NCBI RefSeq assembly: GCF_004135345.1
Contig: NZ_CP035495.1
Span: 1,922,001 to 1,986,000 of the forward strand
DNA length: 64,000 nucleotides
Direction: 5' to 3'
Origin: Xylanimonas allomyrinae
GTDB lineage: Bacteria; Actinomycetota; Actinomycetes; Actinomycetales; Cellulomonadaceae
Part shown: in pieces, positions 8,381 to 18,945 of the stretch
How positions within the stretch are numbered: position 1 is the first letter of the stretch
Layout: each line of letters starts with the position of its first letter
Program-made: the position numbers and the translations under genes
Notes under the pieces: generated by a model
Told to the model about the DNA's origin: nothing
Databases searched by the model: none
The model's input: only the letters and a program-made list of their open reading frames with translations

Positions 8381-9593
8381 CCACCCCCGACGAGTACATC
8401 ACCCGCCCGGCGGGCGGGCAGACCGACCCCAGCCGGCGCATCCGGGCGGACCCGTCACGGCACCGGCCGGCGTCCCGCCGACGGCAGCCACCGGCCCCGG
8501 GCCTGCCCCGGTGGCGCAGGCGCCCGCGCTCGCGCCGGTGGCACCGCCCGCCGGGCCGGTCGTCACAGGGCCCGTCGTCGCCGGGCCTGTCGTCGCCGGG
8601 CCTGTCGTCGCCGGACCTGTCGTCACCGGGCCGACGTCCGGCGAGCCCGACCTGCGGCGCGCTCTCACCGGGGTGCGCGCCGAGGTCGGCAAGGCCGTCG
8701 TCGGCCAGGACGGCGCCGTCACGAGCCTGCTGATCGCGCTGCTGTGCCAGGGCCACGTGCTGCTGGAGGGCGTGCCGGGCGTCGCCAAGACGCTGCTCGT
8801 CCGCGCCCTGGCCGCATCGCTCGACCTGGGCACCAAGCGCGTGCAGTTCACCCCCGACCTCATGCCGGGCGACGTCACCGGCTCGCTCGTCTACGACACG
8901 CGCACCGCGCAGTTCTCGTTCCGCGAGGGCCCCGTCTTCACGAACCTGCTGCTCGCCGACGAGATCAACCGCACACCTCCCAAGACGCAGGCGGCGCTGC
9001 TCGAGGCCATGGAGGAGCGTCAGGTCTCCGTCGACGGTCAGCCCCGGGCCCTGCCCGACCCGTTCGTGGTGGTCGCGACGCAGAACCCGGTCGAGTACGA
9101 GGGCACCTACCCGCTGCCTGAGGCACAGCTCGACCGTTTCCTGCTGAAGGTGGTGCTCAACGTCCCGCCGCGTGAGCAGGAGATCGAGGTCCTCGCCCGG
9201 CACGCCGCCGGCTTCGACCCGCGCGACCTGGCCGCGGCCGGGATCCGCCCCGTCGCGGGAGCGGGCGACCTTGCGGCCGCGCGCGCACAGGTGCGCCACG
9301 TCGCCGTCGCCCCCGAGGTGCTCGGCTACGCCGTCGACGTGTGCCGGGCCACGCGCCAGTCGCCGTCGCTCTCGCTGGGCGTCTCGCCACGCGGTGCCAC
9401 CGCGCTCCTGGCGACCTCACGCGCCTGGGCGTGGCTCAACCGGCGCGACTACGTCACGCCCGACGACGTCAAGGCGCTGGCTCACCCGACGCTGCGCCAC
9501 CGGGTCCAGCTTCGCCCCGAAGCCGAGCTGGAGGGCGTGACGGCCGAGACCATCCTGTCCTCGGTCCTGGCGACGGTCCCGGTACCCCGGTGA
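8377..9593 (+). CDS. MoxR family AAA ATPase (one frame break near the N-terminus)
   Basis: The AAA core is clear: Walker A GVPGVAKT (nt 8769-8792), Walker B LLLADEIN (nt 8946-8969), and the sensor region ending near 9590. MoxR ATPases act as chaperone-like factors, typically with VWA or DUF58 partners, here encoded next door. The open frame itself starts only at GTG 8511. However, a GTG at 8377 overlapping the previous stop (GTGA, as in both neighbours) opens with VTTPDEYITRPAGGQ, and one added C at 8442-8446 (CCGGG to CCCGGG) joins it to the core. Residues encoded by 8553-8627 form a GPVVA repeat. If the frame break is real, translation would have to start at 8511. Confidence 0.85.
8553..8627 (+). 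repeat. 15-bp tandem repeat, five units, inside the MoxR gene
   Basis: Five consecutive 15-base units of the form GGGCCTGTCGTCGCC with a few third-position changes. Each encodes Gly-Pro-Val-Val-Ala/Thr, giving a flexible linker in front of the AAA domain. Because the unit length is a multiple of three, copy-number change would alter linker length without breaking the frame. Confidence 0.85.
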
Positions 9594-10966
9594 CGATCAC
9601 CGGCCGGGCCGTGCTGCTCGCCGTCGCCGGGCTCGTGCCCGTGGCCCTGTGGCCCGTGCCGGGAACCGTCGTGGCGTGGGCCGGGTTCGTCGTCGTCGCC
9701 TGCGTCGCCGACGCCCTGATCGCCGCGTCCCCGCGGCGGGTCGAGCTGACGCGGCACGTCCCACCCTCCGTCCGGCTCGGGCAGGGTGCGACGTCCGAGA
9801 TCGCGGTGGTCAACCTGGGCGGGCGCACGCTGCGCGCGCTCGTGCGCGACGCGTGGCCGCCGTCGGTCGCCGTCGGCGCCGCGTCGGCCGAGGGCGGCGA
9901 CGCAGCAGGTGCCGCCGTCGGTGCCGCGGCCGCGAGAACCGTCCGCACCGCACGCCACCACGTCAGGCTGCGCGACGGGGACGGCGCCCGGCTCGCCACG
10001 CCGCTGCTGCCCACCCGGCGCGGTGACCGTGCCGCCGGACCCGTCACGGTGCGCTCCTTCGGCCCGCTCGGGCTGGCGGCACGGCAGGCCACGCTCGCGG
10101 TGCCCGCACGGCTGCGCGTCCTGCCCGAGTTCTCCTCCCGGCGCCACCTGCCTTCGCGGCTCGCACGGCTGCGCGAGATGGACGGCCGCTCCGCGGTGCA
10201 GGTGCGCGGTGAAGGCACCGAGTTCGACTCGCTGCGCGAGTACGTCGTCGGCGACGACGTGCGCTCGATCGACTGGCGGGCCACCGCGCGCCGCGCCGAC
10301 GTCGTCGTGCGCACCTGGCGGCCGGAGCGCGACCGGCGCGTGCTGATCGTGCTCGACTCGGGCCGCACCTCCGCCACGCGCATCGGCAGCGGGGCGGGTG
10401 GCACCGGCTCACCGCGCCTCGACGCGTCGATCGAGGCAGCGCTCCTGCTCGCCGCGCTCGCCGACCGGGCGGGCGACCGCGTCCAGGTTCTCGCGTTCGA
10501 CCGCACGCTGCGCGCCCGCGTCGCCGGCGCCTCGGGACGGCGCCTCCTGCCCGAGCTGGCCGACGCGCTCGCGGGCGTCGAGCCCCGGCTGCTGGAGACC
10601 GACTGGCCGGGGCTGGTCGGCCAGGTCCGCACGCACGTGTCGCAGCGGGCGCTCGTCGTGCTGCTCACCGCGCTCGACCCGGCGGCGGTCGAGAACGGGC
10701 TGCTCGGCGTCGTCGACCAGCTCGCAGGAACGCACCAGGTGGTGGTCGCGGGAGTTGCGGACGCCGAGGTGGCGGCGCTGCGCGCGGGCCGCGACTCGGT
10801 GTCGGTCTACGACGCCGCCGCCGCCGCCCGTGGCGACCTGGAGCACGCGGCCGTGGCGGCGGTGCTGCGCCGCCACGGCGCGCAGGTGGTGGAGGCTCTC
10901 CCGGAGACGCTGCCCCCCGCGCTGGCGGACACCTATCTGTCGCTGAAGGCGGCGGGTCGCCTGTGA
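9590..10966 (+). CDS. DUF58 domain protein
   Basis: 458 residues from a GTG overlapping the MoxR stop (GTGA). Two N-terminal membrane helices (about 8-45) precede a cytoplasmic DUF58 domain with the diagnostic stretch FDSLREYVVGDDVRSIDWR at about 215-235 and a VWA-like fold starting at VLIVLDSGRTS. DUF58 proteins are standard partners of MoxR ATPases, probably as adaptors or substrates. It is the last plus-strand gene of the cluster and converges on the SpoIIM-like gene seven bases downstream. Confidence 0.9.
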   Translation: MTITGRAVLLAVAGLVPVALWPVPGTVVAWAGFVVVACVADALIAASPRRVELTRHVPPSVRLGQGATSEIAVVNLGGRTLRALVRDAWPPSVAVGAASAEGGDAAGAAVGAAAARTVRTARHHVRLRDGDGARLATPLLPTRRGDRAAGPVTVRSFGPLGLAARQATLAVPARLRVLPEFSSRRHLPSRLARLREMDGRSAVQVRGEGTEFDSLREYVVGDDVRSIDWRATARRADVVVRTWRPERDRRVLIVLDSGRTSATRIGSGAGGTGSPRLDASIEAALLLAALADRAGDRVQVLAFDRTLRARVAGASGRRLLPELADALAGVEPRLLETDWPGLVGQVRTHVSQRALVVLLTALDPAAVENGLLGVVDQLAGTHQVVVAGVADAEVAALRAGRDSVSVYDAAAAARGDLEHAAVAAVLRRHGAQVVEALPETLPPALADTYLSLKAAGRL

Positions 10967-10973
10967 CGCGCGG

Positions 10974-11963
10974 TCAGCCCGCCGTCGGGGTCACCGCGCC
11001 CGCCTGATCCTGGCTCAGGTCGCCCGTCGCACCGGCCCGGACGGCACGGCGGCCGAGCAGCAGGACGTACGCCCAGAAGCCCGCGAGCGCGACCGTCCCG
11101 ATCGCGATCTTGAGCCACCACGCCAGGCCCGAGCCTGTGACGAAGCCCTCGATCAGTCCGGACACCGCGAGCGCCCCCGCGAGCCCGATCGCGCACGTCA
11201 CCAGCGCGCGGCCCTCCTGCGCGAGCGCGAGCGACCGCTTGCGCGGCCCGGGGTCGACGATCGCCCAGAAGGTCCTCAGCCCGGCCGCTCCCGCCACGAA
11301 CACCGCCGTCAGCTCCAGCTGCCCGTGCGGCGCGATGAGCTGGAGGAAGGTGTCGAGCTCGCCATAGGCGGCCATCATGCCGCCCGTCGCGCCGACGCTG
11401 ATCGCGTTCTCGGCCAGGACGTAGAGGGGGCCGATGCCCGTCACGCCGAGCGCGATCACCTGCGCGCTCAGCCAGGCGTTGTTGGTCCACACCATCGCCG
11501 CGAACGACGCACGTGGGTCGTAGTACGCCACGAAAGCTTCGCGCACGTACGCCTCGCGCTCGGCGGGGGTACCCATGGCGGCGAGCGCGTCAGGGTCGGT
11601 GGCGACGTGCACCCCCACGACGACGGCGACGGCCAGGCACGCGACGACGACGCCGAGCGTCCACCACCGCACCCGGTACAGTGCGGCCGGCACGGTCACG
11701 ACGGTGAAGCGCACGATGTCGGCCCACGCGGGCTCGTGAGCACCGGCGATGCGGGCGCGGGCGCGTGTGAGCAGGTCGCTCAGGCGTGTCACCAGCACGG
11801 GGTCGGGTGCGGCCGACCTGACGGTCGACAGGTGCGTGGCGACCTCCTGGTAGAGGCGCACCAGCTCGTCCGACTCGGCGCCGTCGAGACGCCGCCGGCG
11901 TACGAGGGCGGCGAGCCGGTCCCACGCCGGTGTGTGCACGGTGGAGAAGGCGTCGAGGTCCAC
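10974..11963 (-). CDS. SpoIIM-like (stage II sporulation protein M family) membrane protein
   Basis: 329 residues from GTG 11963 (VDLDAFSTVHTPAWDRL); the open frame extends upstream but without family-like sequence. A cytoplasmic N-terminal part of about 100 residues is followed by six or so membrane helices, with the family signature around MVWTNNAWLSAQVIALGVTG and GMMAAYGE. In non-sporulating actinobacteria this family accompanies RDD and MoxR clusters; function there is unknown. It is divergent from the RDD gene across 95 bases and convergent with DUF58. Confidence 0.88.
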   Translation of the reverse strand: MDLDAFSTVHTPAWDRLAALVRRRRLDGAESDELVRLYQEVATHLSTVRSAAPDPVLVTRLSDLLTRARARIAGAHEPAWADIVRFTVVTVPAALYRVRWWTLGVVVACLAVAVVVGVHVATDPDALAAMGTPAEREAYVREAFVAYYDPRASFAAMVWTNNAWLSAQVIALGVTGIGPLYVLAENAISVGATGGMMAAYGELDTFLQLIAPHGQLELTAVFVAGAAGLRTFWAIVDPGPRKRSLALAQEGRALVTCAIGLAGALAVSGLIEGFVTGSGLAWWLKIAIGTVALAGFWAYVLLLGRRAVRAGATGDLSQDQAGAVTPTAG

Positions 11964-12058
11964 GGCCGCTACCCTGCCACAGGACGTCCGGCTGCCGCGC
12001 CTGCGTGCACAGGCGGCCGAGGCGTGGAGCACGCGACAGCACGACGAGGGAGGCACGG

Positions 12059-12877
12059 GTGTACGACGGGATCCTCATCGGGGAGGGAGTGGTGCTCGAC
12101 GCGCGCCCGGCGTCGTTCGTCACGCGCGCGCTCGGTGGCCTGCTGGACGCGACGGCGACGTTCGTGGCGTTCCTGCTCATCGGGTTCTTCGGCGGCCTGA
12201 CCTTCGAGACGTTCGGTGCGCAGTGGGCCCAGGTGGGTGGCATCGTGCTCGTCGTCGTGATGTTCGTCGGTGTCCCCGTCACGGTCGAGACCCTCACCCG
12301 CGGCCGGTCCCTGGGCAAGCTCGCCACCGGCGTTCGCGTGGTACGCGACGACGGCGGCCCGGTCAGGTTCCGGCACGCGTTCATCCGGGCGATGGTCGGG
12401 GTGGCGGAGCTGTGGATGACCTTGGGGGGCGTGGCGCTGGTGGTGTCGCTCGCCAACGCCAAGGGCAAGCGCCTCGGCGACCTCGTGGCGGGCACGTATG
12501 CGATCCGCATCCGCGGCGGCAGGGGATGGCAGGTGCCGCTGCAGATGGCCCCCGAGCTCGCCGGTTGGGCCAGGGCCGCCGACATGCGTCGGCTGCCCGA
12601 CGGCCTCGCGCTTGCCGCGCGGCGCATGATCGACCGCGGCCCACGGCTGGCGCCCGGGTCGCGCATCGCGCTCGCCGACGACCTCGCCGGGCGTGTCGAG
12701 CCCTACGTCGCCCCCGCCCCACCCCCGGGGACGCCGCCCGAGGCATTCCTGCACGCGGTGCTGTTCGAGCGCCGGGACCGCGAGCTGGCGAGCGCCCTGA
12801 GTGAGCGCGAACGCGCCGGCGAGCAGGCGGCGGCTCTGCACCGCCTGCCCTACGCCATCCCCGATCCGCCCCACTGA
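12059..12877 (+). CDS. RDD family membrane protein
   Basis: 272 residues from GTG 12059, preceded by GAGGGAGG. The RDD domain covers about residues 15-155 with two to three membrane helices and the conserved TRGRSLGKLATGVRVVRDDG and KRLGDLVAGTY stretches. The remaining 115 residues are hydrophilic with a proline-rich stretch. RDD proteins are proposed transporters or membrane adaptors; no substrate can be inferred. It is divergent from the SpoIIM-like gene, a pairing often seen with MoxR clusters. Confidence 0.88.
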   Translation: MYDGILIGEGVVLDARPASFVTRALGGLLDATATFVAFLLIGFFGGLTFETFGAQWAQVGGIVLVVVMFVGVPVTVETLTRGRSLGKLATGVRVVRDDGGPVRFRHAFIRAMVGVAELWMTLGGVALVVSLANAKGKRLGDLVAGTYAIRIRGGRGWQVPLQMAPELAGWARAADMRRLPDGLALAARRMIDRGPRLAPGSRIALADDLAGRVEPYVAPAPPPGTPPEAFLHAVLFERRDRELASALSERERAGEQAAALHRLPYAIPDPPH

Positions 12878-12904
12878 GGCGCGGTCCGCTGCGCGGCGGC
12901 GGCC

Positions 12905-14131
12905 TCAGGCGCGCAGCGAGCGCCCCCGCCGGGACTCGAACCGGCCGAATACGCGCACGAGGCCCCACAGGGCCAGCGCGAACGCGCCGAACCAGACCGG
13001 CCGGGTGGACCACCAGTCGGTGCTCCACGGCTCCGGGAGCCGTTCGTGCAGCCCGAGCATCACCCCGGCGACGACGGCGAACATCGCGGTGAGGTGCCAC
13101 AGGTAGACGGTCATCGCCCGGCGCGCCAGCGTGTCGACGACGCGGCGGCCGCGCCCGGTCGCCCACCGGGTGATCGCCTCCCGTGCGAGCAGCACGACGG
13201 CGACCTGCATGACGGACTGGGCCACGACGGGCGCCGTCGGCGGTGCGAGGTTGGAGATCGCGTCGCCGGGCATGCCGATCAGGCTCGGCGGGTAGGGGCC
13301 GAGCACGACCAGGGCGCAGAGCGCGGCGAACGCGAGCACGGCGGTGGCGCCGAGCGCGAGCCGGCGTGCCGGGGCCGGTGCGGTACGCCGGGCGCGGCCG
13401 GTTCCCGCGTCGGCGTACGCCGCTCCGGCGAGGAACGGCACGGCCCACACGAGGATCACGTTGGCCCAGCCGAGGGCGTCGATCCCGGCGCCGAAGCGCA
13501 GCAGGTCGACCAGGAGCGGCGCGGCGACCGCGACGCCCAGCGCGCCCCACCGCCAGCGTCGCCAGGCCCGCAGCAGCGCGGGGGTGAGCGCGACGAGCAC
13601 CACCCACACCCCGAGGAACCACAGGAGCTGCGGCGCCATCGTCGCCAGGCGCCAGACCGCGCCGTCGGGCACGCCGGAGACGAGCAGCGCGCCGACCGCG
13701 GCAGCCCACGCCACGGCGAACGCGCCCACGGGCCGGGCGACGCAGCGCAGCCGCGCGCCGAGCACGCGGCCCCACCCGATCCCGGGCAGGCGGGTGTGCT
13801 GGTAGGCGGCCGAGGCGCCCGCGGCGAAGAAGAGCAGCGGCAGGACCTGCAGCACCCAGGTGATCGTCCATGCGCTCCCGTGGCCGAGGGCGTTGCCGAT
13901 CCCCAGGGTCTGCCCGTCCCACGTGGCCTCGGGCATGAGCCAGTGCACGGCGACGATCCCGAGCGTCGCCAGCGCCCGCACGCCGTCGACGAACCGGTCG
14001 CGCCGGCCGGCGGCGCCCGGTGCCGGCCGGGGCTGGACGACGTCGGGCGCCGGCCGCGGGCGGACGACGTCGGGCGCCGGCCGGGGCTGGACGACGGCGC
14101 CGAGGACGGGCGGGGTCAGGGTGACGGCCAT
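12905..14131 (-). CDS. Membrane acyltransferase, acyltransferase-3 family
   Basis: 408 residues from ATG 14131 (AGGAGCC just upstream), in preference to an ATG 60 bases earlier. After a repetitive Pro-rich start, about ten membrane helices carry the acyltransferase-3 features: DRFVDGVRALATLGIVAVHWL with the active-site-type His in the first helix, and LPLLFFAAGASAAYQHTR. Such proteins O-acylate surface sugars or lipids. Its promoter region (14132-14266) contains a 15-mer shared with the promoter region of the neighbouring sensor kinase, so control by that two-component system is possible. Confidence 0.85.
   Translation of the reverse strand: MAVTLTPPVLGAVVQPRPAPDVVRPRPAPDVVQPRPAPGAAGRRDRFVDGVRALATLGIVAVHWLMPEATWDGQTLGIGNALGHGSAWTITWVLQVLPLLFFAAGASAAYQHTRLPGIGWGRVLGARLRCVARPVGAFAVAWAAAVGALLVSGVPDGAVWRLATMAPQLLWFLGVWVVLVALTPALLRAWRRWRWGALGVAVAAPLLVDLLRFGAGIDALGWANVILVWAVPFLAGAAYADAGTGRARRTAPAPARRLALGATAVLAFAALCALVVLGPYPPSLIGMPGDAISNLAPPTAPVVAQSVMQVAVVLLAREAITRWATGRGRRVVDTLARRAMTVYLWHLTAMFAVVAGVMLGLHERLPEPWSTDWWSTRPVWFGAFALALWGLVRVFGRFESRRGRSLRA
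14022..14097 (-). repeat. 27-bp tandem repeat in the acyltransferase gene
   Basis: Just under three copies of a 27-base unit (starts at 14022, 14049, 14076) encode the 9-residue repeat VVQPRPAPD / VVRPRPAPD / VVQPRPAPG in the cytoplasmic N-terminus of the acyltransferase. Unit length is a multiple of three, so length variation would keep the frame. Confidence 0.9.
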
Positions 14132-14242
14132 CGGTGGGCTCCTGGCTGGTGGGGAACGAGTCCCCTCCAGCCTCCTGACCTGCGTGTTCATCCGGGAGCC
14201 GGTGGGCCTCCGCGGCCGGGGCGGCCTCCCCCGGCGCCGGGC

Positions 14243-14257
14243 GGGGGTTGTCCCCCC
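14243..14257. promoter_or_regulatory. 15-mer GGGGGTTGTCCCCCC, copy 1 (candidate operator)
   Basis: GGGGGTTGTCCCCCC sits between the response regulator stop and the acyltransferase start, 112 bases upstream of the latter. The same 15-mer occurs inverted at 16388-16402, upstream of the sensor kinase. The near-palindromic G5-N4-C6 form suits a dimeric LuxR-type regulator. Binding is inferred, not shown. Confidence 0.5.
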
Positions 14258-14266
14258 ACCGGGCGG

Positions 14267-14947
14267 TCAGGCGCCCAGGTACCGCAGCACCGCCAGGACG
14301 CGCCGGTGGTCCGCGGCGTCGGCCTCCAGACCGAGCTTGGCGAAGATCGAGGCGACGTTCTTCTCGACCGCGCCGTACGACAGGTACAGCCGCTCGGCGA
14401 TCGCGCCGTTGGAGCGGCCCTCGGCCATCAGCCCGAGCACCTCGCGCTCGCGTGGCGTCAGGCGTGCGAGCCCCGGGTCCCCCGCCGACGACGCCCCCAT
14501 GAGCTGGGTGACCACCTCGGGGTCCAGCACGGTCTGGCCGTCCGCGACCCGGCCGAGCGCGTCGAGGAAGTCACGCACGTCGGCGACGCGTTCCTTGAGC
14601 AGGTAGCCGACACCTCCCGCGCCGGCGGCCAGGAGCTGGCCGGCGTACCGGGTCTCGATGTACTGGGAGAAGACGAGCACGGGCAGGCCGGGGTGCGCCG
14701 CGCGCAGCGCCGTCGCGGCACGCATGCCCTCGTCGGTGAACGTCGGCGGCATGCGGATGTCGGTGACGACGACGTCGGGCAGCGACCCGGCTGTGGCCTG
14801 CTGCTCGACCTCGCGCACGAGGGCCTCGCCGTCGCCCACCGCCGACACCTCGTGCCCGCGGCGCGCGAGCAGGGCGACGAGCCCGTCGCGCAGGATCGCC
14901 GAGTCCTCGGCGACCACGACGCGCAGCGTCGGCGCGCCGTCGTTCAC
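14267..14947 (-). CDS. Response regulator, NarL/LuxR family
   Basis: 226 residues. The receiver domain has the acidic pair E15/D16, phosphoacceptor Asp63 (VVTDIRMPP) and the conserved Lys near residue 115 (LLKERV). The LuxR-type helix-turn-helix covers about residues 155-215, with LTPREREVLGLMAEGRSN and the recognition helix around SYGAVEKNVASIFAKL. It lies 61 bases downstream of the sensor kinase on the same strand, so the two form one operon. Target genes probably include its own operon and the acyltransferase, given the shared 15-mer. Confidence 0.93.
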   Translation of the reverse strand: MNDGAPTLRVVVAEDSAILRDGLVALLARRGHEVSAVGDGEALVREVEQQATAGSLPDVVVTDIRMPPTFTDEGMRAATALRAAHPGLPVLVFSQYIETRYAGQLLAAGAGGVGYLLKERVADVRDFLDALGRVADGQTVLDPEVVTQLMGASSAGDPGLARLTPREREVLGLMAEGRSNGAIAERLYLSYGAVEKNVASIFAKLGLEADAADHRRVLAVLRYLGA

Positions 14948-15008
14948 GCCCGTGCCCGGTGCGCGGACGCCCTCGTCCCCTCGCCGGGCACGGCTGCCTG
15001 CGGTGGGG

Positions 15009-16330
15009 TCATGGGCGCGTCTGGGTCGGCAGTGTCACGTCGACCACGGTAGGGCCATCGGGCGGGCTGGTCAGGTGGAACGCGCCGTCGACCGTCGCGA
15101 CGCGCTCGGTGAGCCCGGCCAGGCCGGTGCGGCGTCCGTCGGTCCCGCCGGTGACGACGACGGCGCCGCCGCACCCGTCGTCGCGCACGCGCAGGTGCAG
15201 CGTGTGCGGGTCGGGGAGGTCGACGAGCACGTAGGCCCCGCTCGCCCCGGCGTGCTTGACGATGTTCGTCAGCAGCTCGGCGACCGTGTAGTAGGCGATC
15301 GACCGCACCGCAGGGGACAGCACGCCGGGGGTCTCGACGGCCGGGTCGACGTCGACCGTGACGGGCAGCGGGGTGCGCGCGGCGAGCGTCTCGAGCGCGA
15401 CGGCGAGGCCGTCGTCGAGGGCCGGCGGGTGGATGCCCGGGCGATCTCGCGCAGCTCGGTGAGCGCGTCCTTGGTGGAGGTGTGGGCGGTGTCGATCAGC
15501 CCCGCGGCGAGCGCCGGGTCGCCGCCCGGTGCCAGGTGCTCGCGTGCCTCGCCCAGCTGCATGGCGACCGCGACCAGGCGGGCCTGCGTGCCGTCGTGCA
15601 GGTCGCGTTCGATGCGGCGCAGCCTGGCCTCGGCGTCCTCGACGGCGGCGGCGCGCGAGGCGCGCAGCTGGGCGACACGGATCGAGCCCGCCGTCGGGCC
15701 GAGCAGCCCGCGCGACAGCAGGCGGAACAGGCTGGCGAAGCCGCGGTTGAGGAACGGCCAGATGACGAGGAACGCGAGCCCGCCGAGCGCGACGACGCCG
15801 ATCCGCGGGGGTGTGTCGGCGAACCAGTACCAGTCACCCGCCATGATCGAGAAGCCGCGGTGCTGCGTGCCGTCCGTCATGGTCTGCAACGGCAAGAACC
15901 GCCACCACACCCCGTAGGTGAGCCCGCCCAGGCCGACCGCGAGGAACGTGGTCGAGATGACGAAGGCCGGGATCGACAGCGGGAACACCACGATCAGGAA
16001 CAGCAGCGCCCGCCACCCGGTGCCGTCGAACAGCATCGCGCTCAGCGAGCGCCAGAAGCCGCGCGGCCGCACGAACGGGGGCGGGTCGGCGATCGGCTCG
16101 TCCAGCATGCCGGCGGCCAGGCCCCGGTAGGCGGCGGCCCAGCCCCGGGCGCCGAGCACCAGCCCGCCGGGGGCGAACAGTCCCGCCACCGTGACGACCA
16201 GGCCCGAGGCGGTCGCGGGCACGAGCAGGAAGTACGCCAGCCCGAACGGCGCGAGCAGCAGCGCGAGCCACAGATACCCGTACTCGCGCCAGGTGCGGCC
16301 GGACAGGGCGGTGGGGATCATCGTGTTCAC
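15009..16330 (-). CDS. Sensor histidine kinase with PF13796-type sensor domain (one frame break)
   Basis: Start GTG 16330 is chosen because GGGGAGG lies eight bases upstream; an in-frame ATG is at 16321. Residues ~15-200 form a four-helix membrane sensor of the 'putative sensor' (PF13796) type. The HisKA_3 helix has LRRIERDLHDGTQARLVAVAM with the phosphoacceptor His. The frame breaks after LREIAR: adding one G to CCCGGG at 15436-15441 restores GIHPPALDDGLAVALETL and joins the ATPase domain (VAELLTNIVKHAG, DDGCGG, TGLAGL) ending at 15009. With that base it is a complete NarX-type kinase paired with the regulator just downstream. Confidence 0.88.
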
Positions 16331-16387
16331 CCTGCCAGCCTCCCCGATTCGCCTCCCGCGCAGCACGGGGAGCGCCGCCGCGCTGGA

Positions 16388-16402
16388 GGGGGGACAACCC
16401 CC
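16388..16402. promoter_or_regulatory. 15-mer GGGGGACAACCCCC region, copy 2 (candidate operator)
   Basis: GGGGGGACAACCCCC is the exact reverse complement of the 15-mer at 14243-14257. It lies 58 bases upstream of the kinase start codon, a normal position for an operator. The rest of the 268-base gap 16331-16598, between ahcY and the kinase, shows no gene and no clear promoter. Confidence 0.5.
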
Positions 16403-16598
16403 GTCGCTCCGGTCACCCCGCCTCCGCTCCCGCCGCGCTCATCGTCGGCAGGCCGGGTCTCCCCCGGCCTGCCGGACCCGCGGCGGCCGCGTCAGGATGT
16501 CAGCGCGCCCCGAGGACGACGACGCGGCCCGGGCGCGCACGCAGGCGGCGGCCCCAGGCGTCGACACCCCCAGGGCCGGCCTCGAACAGCCGCGCGGG

Positions 16599-18140
<1,542 letters not shown>

Positions 18141-18209
18141 GGAGAACCTCCGGGAACGGTCTGGGGGTGGTCTGCGGTGCGCTGGGGGCTCCCGTGTGCG
18201 CGTGACCTC

Positions 18210-18215
18210 AGCCTA
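18210..18215 (-). promoter_or_regulatory. Candidate -10 element for ahcY
   Basis: Reverse-strand TAGGCT would start transcription about 60 bases before the ahcY GTG, leaving a leader with a good ribosome binding site. No convincing -35 was found, and no SAH-riboswitch fold was recognised in the leader. The 235-base divergent gap 18141-18375 is noticeably less GC-rich near 18220-18370 than the surrounding genes. Confidence 0.35.
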
Positions 18216-18375
18216 ACGGGCGAGACAAGTAGTCACCCCACGACACAGGTGCGCCAGACCGCGCAACTCGCACCACGGAAACGCAAATGACGGCAACACT
18301 GCGGGGCATCCGCGTATCGCCTCGGCAATGCGCACTCGTCGAGCCCTATGTACACCGAGTTCAGGAGTTGAATCC

Positions 18376-18933
18376 ATGCCCCACCTCCGCAGGTTGAGCA
18401 CCCTCGTTCTGGCCGGAGCGCTCGCCACGGTGCCCGTCGCGAGCGCCGTCGCCGACACCTACCCCGCGACCGAGTACAACGCCACCGTCTCCGACTCGGC
18501 TCCCTCCGTCGGCACGCCATTCACCGTGACCGCCACCGGCCCCGTCGGCAACCACGAGCTGACGCTGACCATCACGAGCTCGACACTGACCGACTCGCAG
18601 ATCCAGATCGCCGGGACCAAGTCGCTGACCAAGCCGGCCGTCAACGGCGTCGCCACGTTCCAGGTCACCCTGGCGGCCGAGGGCACGTGCGACCTTGCCG
18701 TCTACGACGCCGCCGGCAAGGAGATCAGCCGCCAGACGATCACCACGGACGGTGCCGCTGCGGCCGCCAAGGGCGCCGCGGCCGGCACGAACGCGTCCGC
18801 GGCTGGTGACGCCCTGCCCAGGACGGGTGCGCCGAGCCTTGAGCTCGCCGGACTGGCCGGAGCGCTCGCGCTGGCCGGCGCCGGCGCCGTCGGCCTCGCG
18901 TCCGCCCGGCGTCGCCGCTTCGCGCGCGCCTGA
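18376..18933 (+). CDS. Small LPXTG-anchored surface protein
   Basis: 185 residues from ATG 18376 with CAGGAG ten bases upstream. A signal peptide (residues 1-26, cleavage near VASA/VAD) leads into a single Ig-like beta domain (~30-125) rich in Thr/Ser/Val. An Ala-rich linker then leads to LPRTG (147-151), a hydrophobic helix and RRRRFARA, a complete sortase cell-wall sorting signal. It should therefore be covalently attached to peptidoglycan. Its binding partner is unknown; no sortase is encoded in the window. A strong hairpin follows, so it is probably monocistronic. Confidence 0.85.
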   Translation: MPHLRRLSTLVLAGALATVPVASAVADTYPATEYNATVSDSAPSVGTPFTVTATGPVGNHELTLTITSSTLTDSQIQIAGTKSLTKPAVNGVATFQVTLAAEGTCDLAVYDAAGKEISRQTITTDGAAAAAKGAAAGTNASAAGDALPRTGAPSLELAGLAGALALAGAGAVGLASARRRRFARA

Positions 18934-18945
18934 CGACCGACCACC

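Noticed and set aside
8553-8627. A CRISPR-like or mobile repeat.
   Set aside because: The units are contiguous 15-mers without spacers and in frame inside a gene, so this is a coding minisatellite.
5277-9299. A 1,340-codon open frame on the minus strand opposite the MoxR cluster, and similar long frames elsewhere (for example 1087-3762 plus, 13046-15052 plus, 31958-34426 plus).
   Set aside because: At this GC content antisense frames lack stops by chance. Their translations are Arg/Gly/His-rich, have no family motifs and lie opposite genes with clear domains.
16331-16598. A small gene between ahcY and the sensor kinase.
   Set aside because: Short frames exist but have no ribosome site or family signal; only the 15-mer is notable.
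18141-18202. SAH riboswitch in the ahcY leader.
   Set aside because: The leader lacks the conserved paired core of that riboswitch as far as can be seen; only a -10 candidate and a ribosome site are supported. A covariance-model search would decide.
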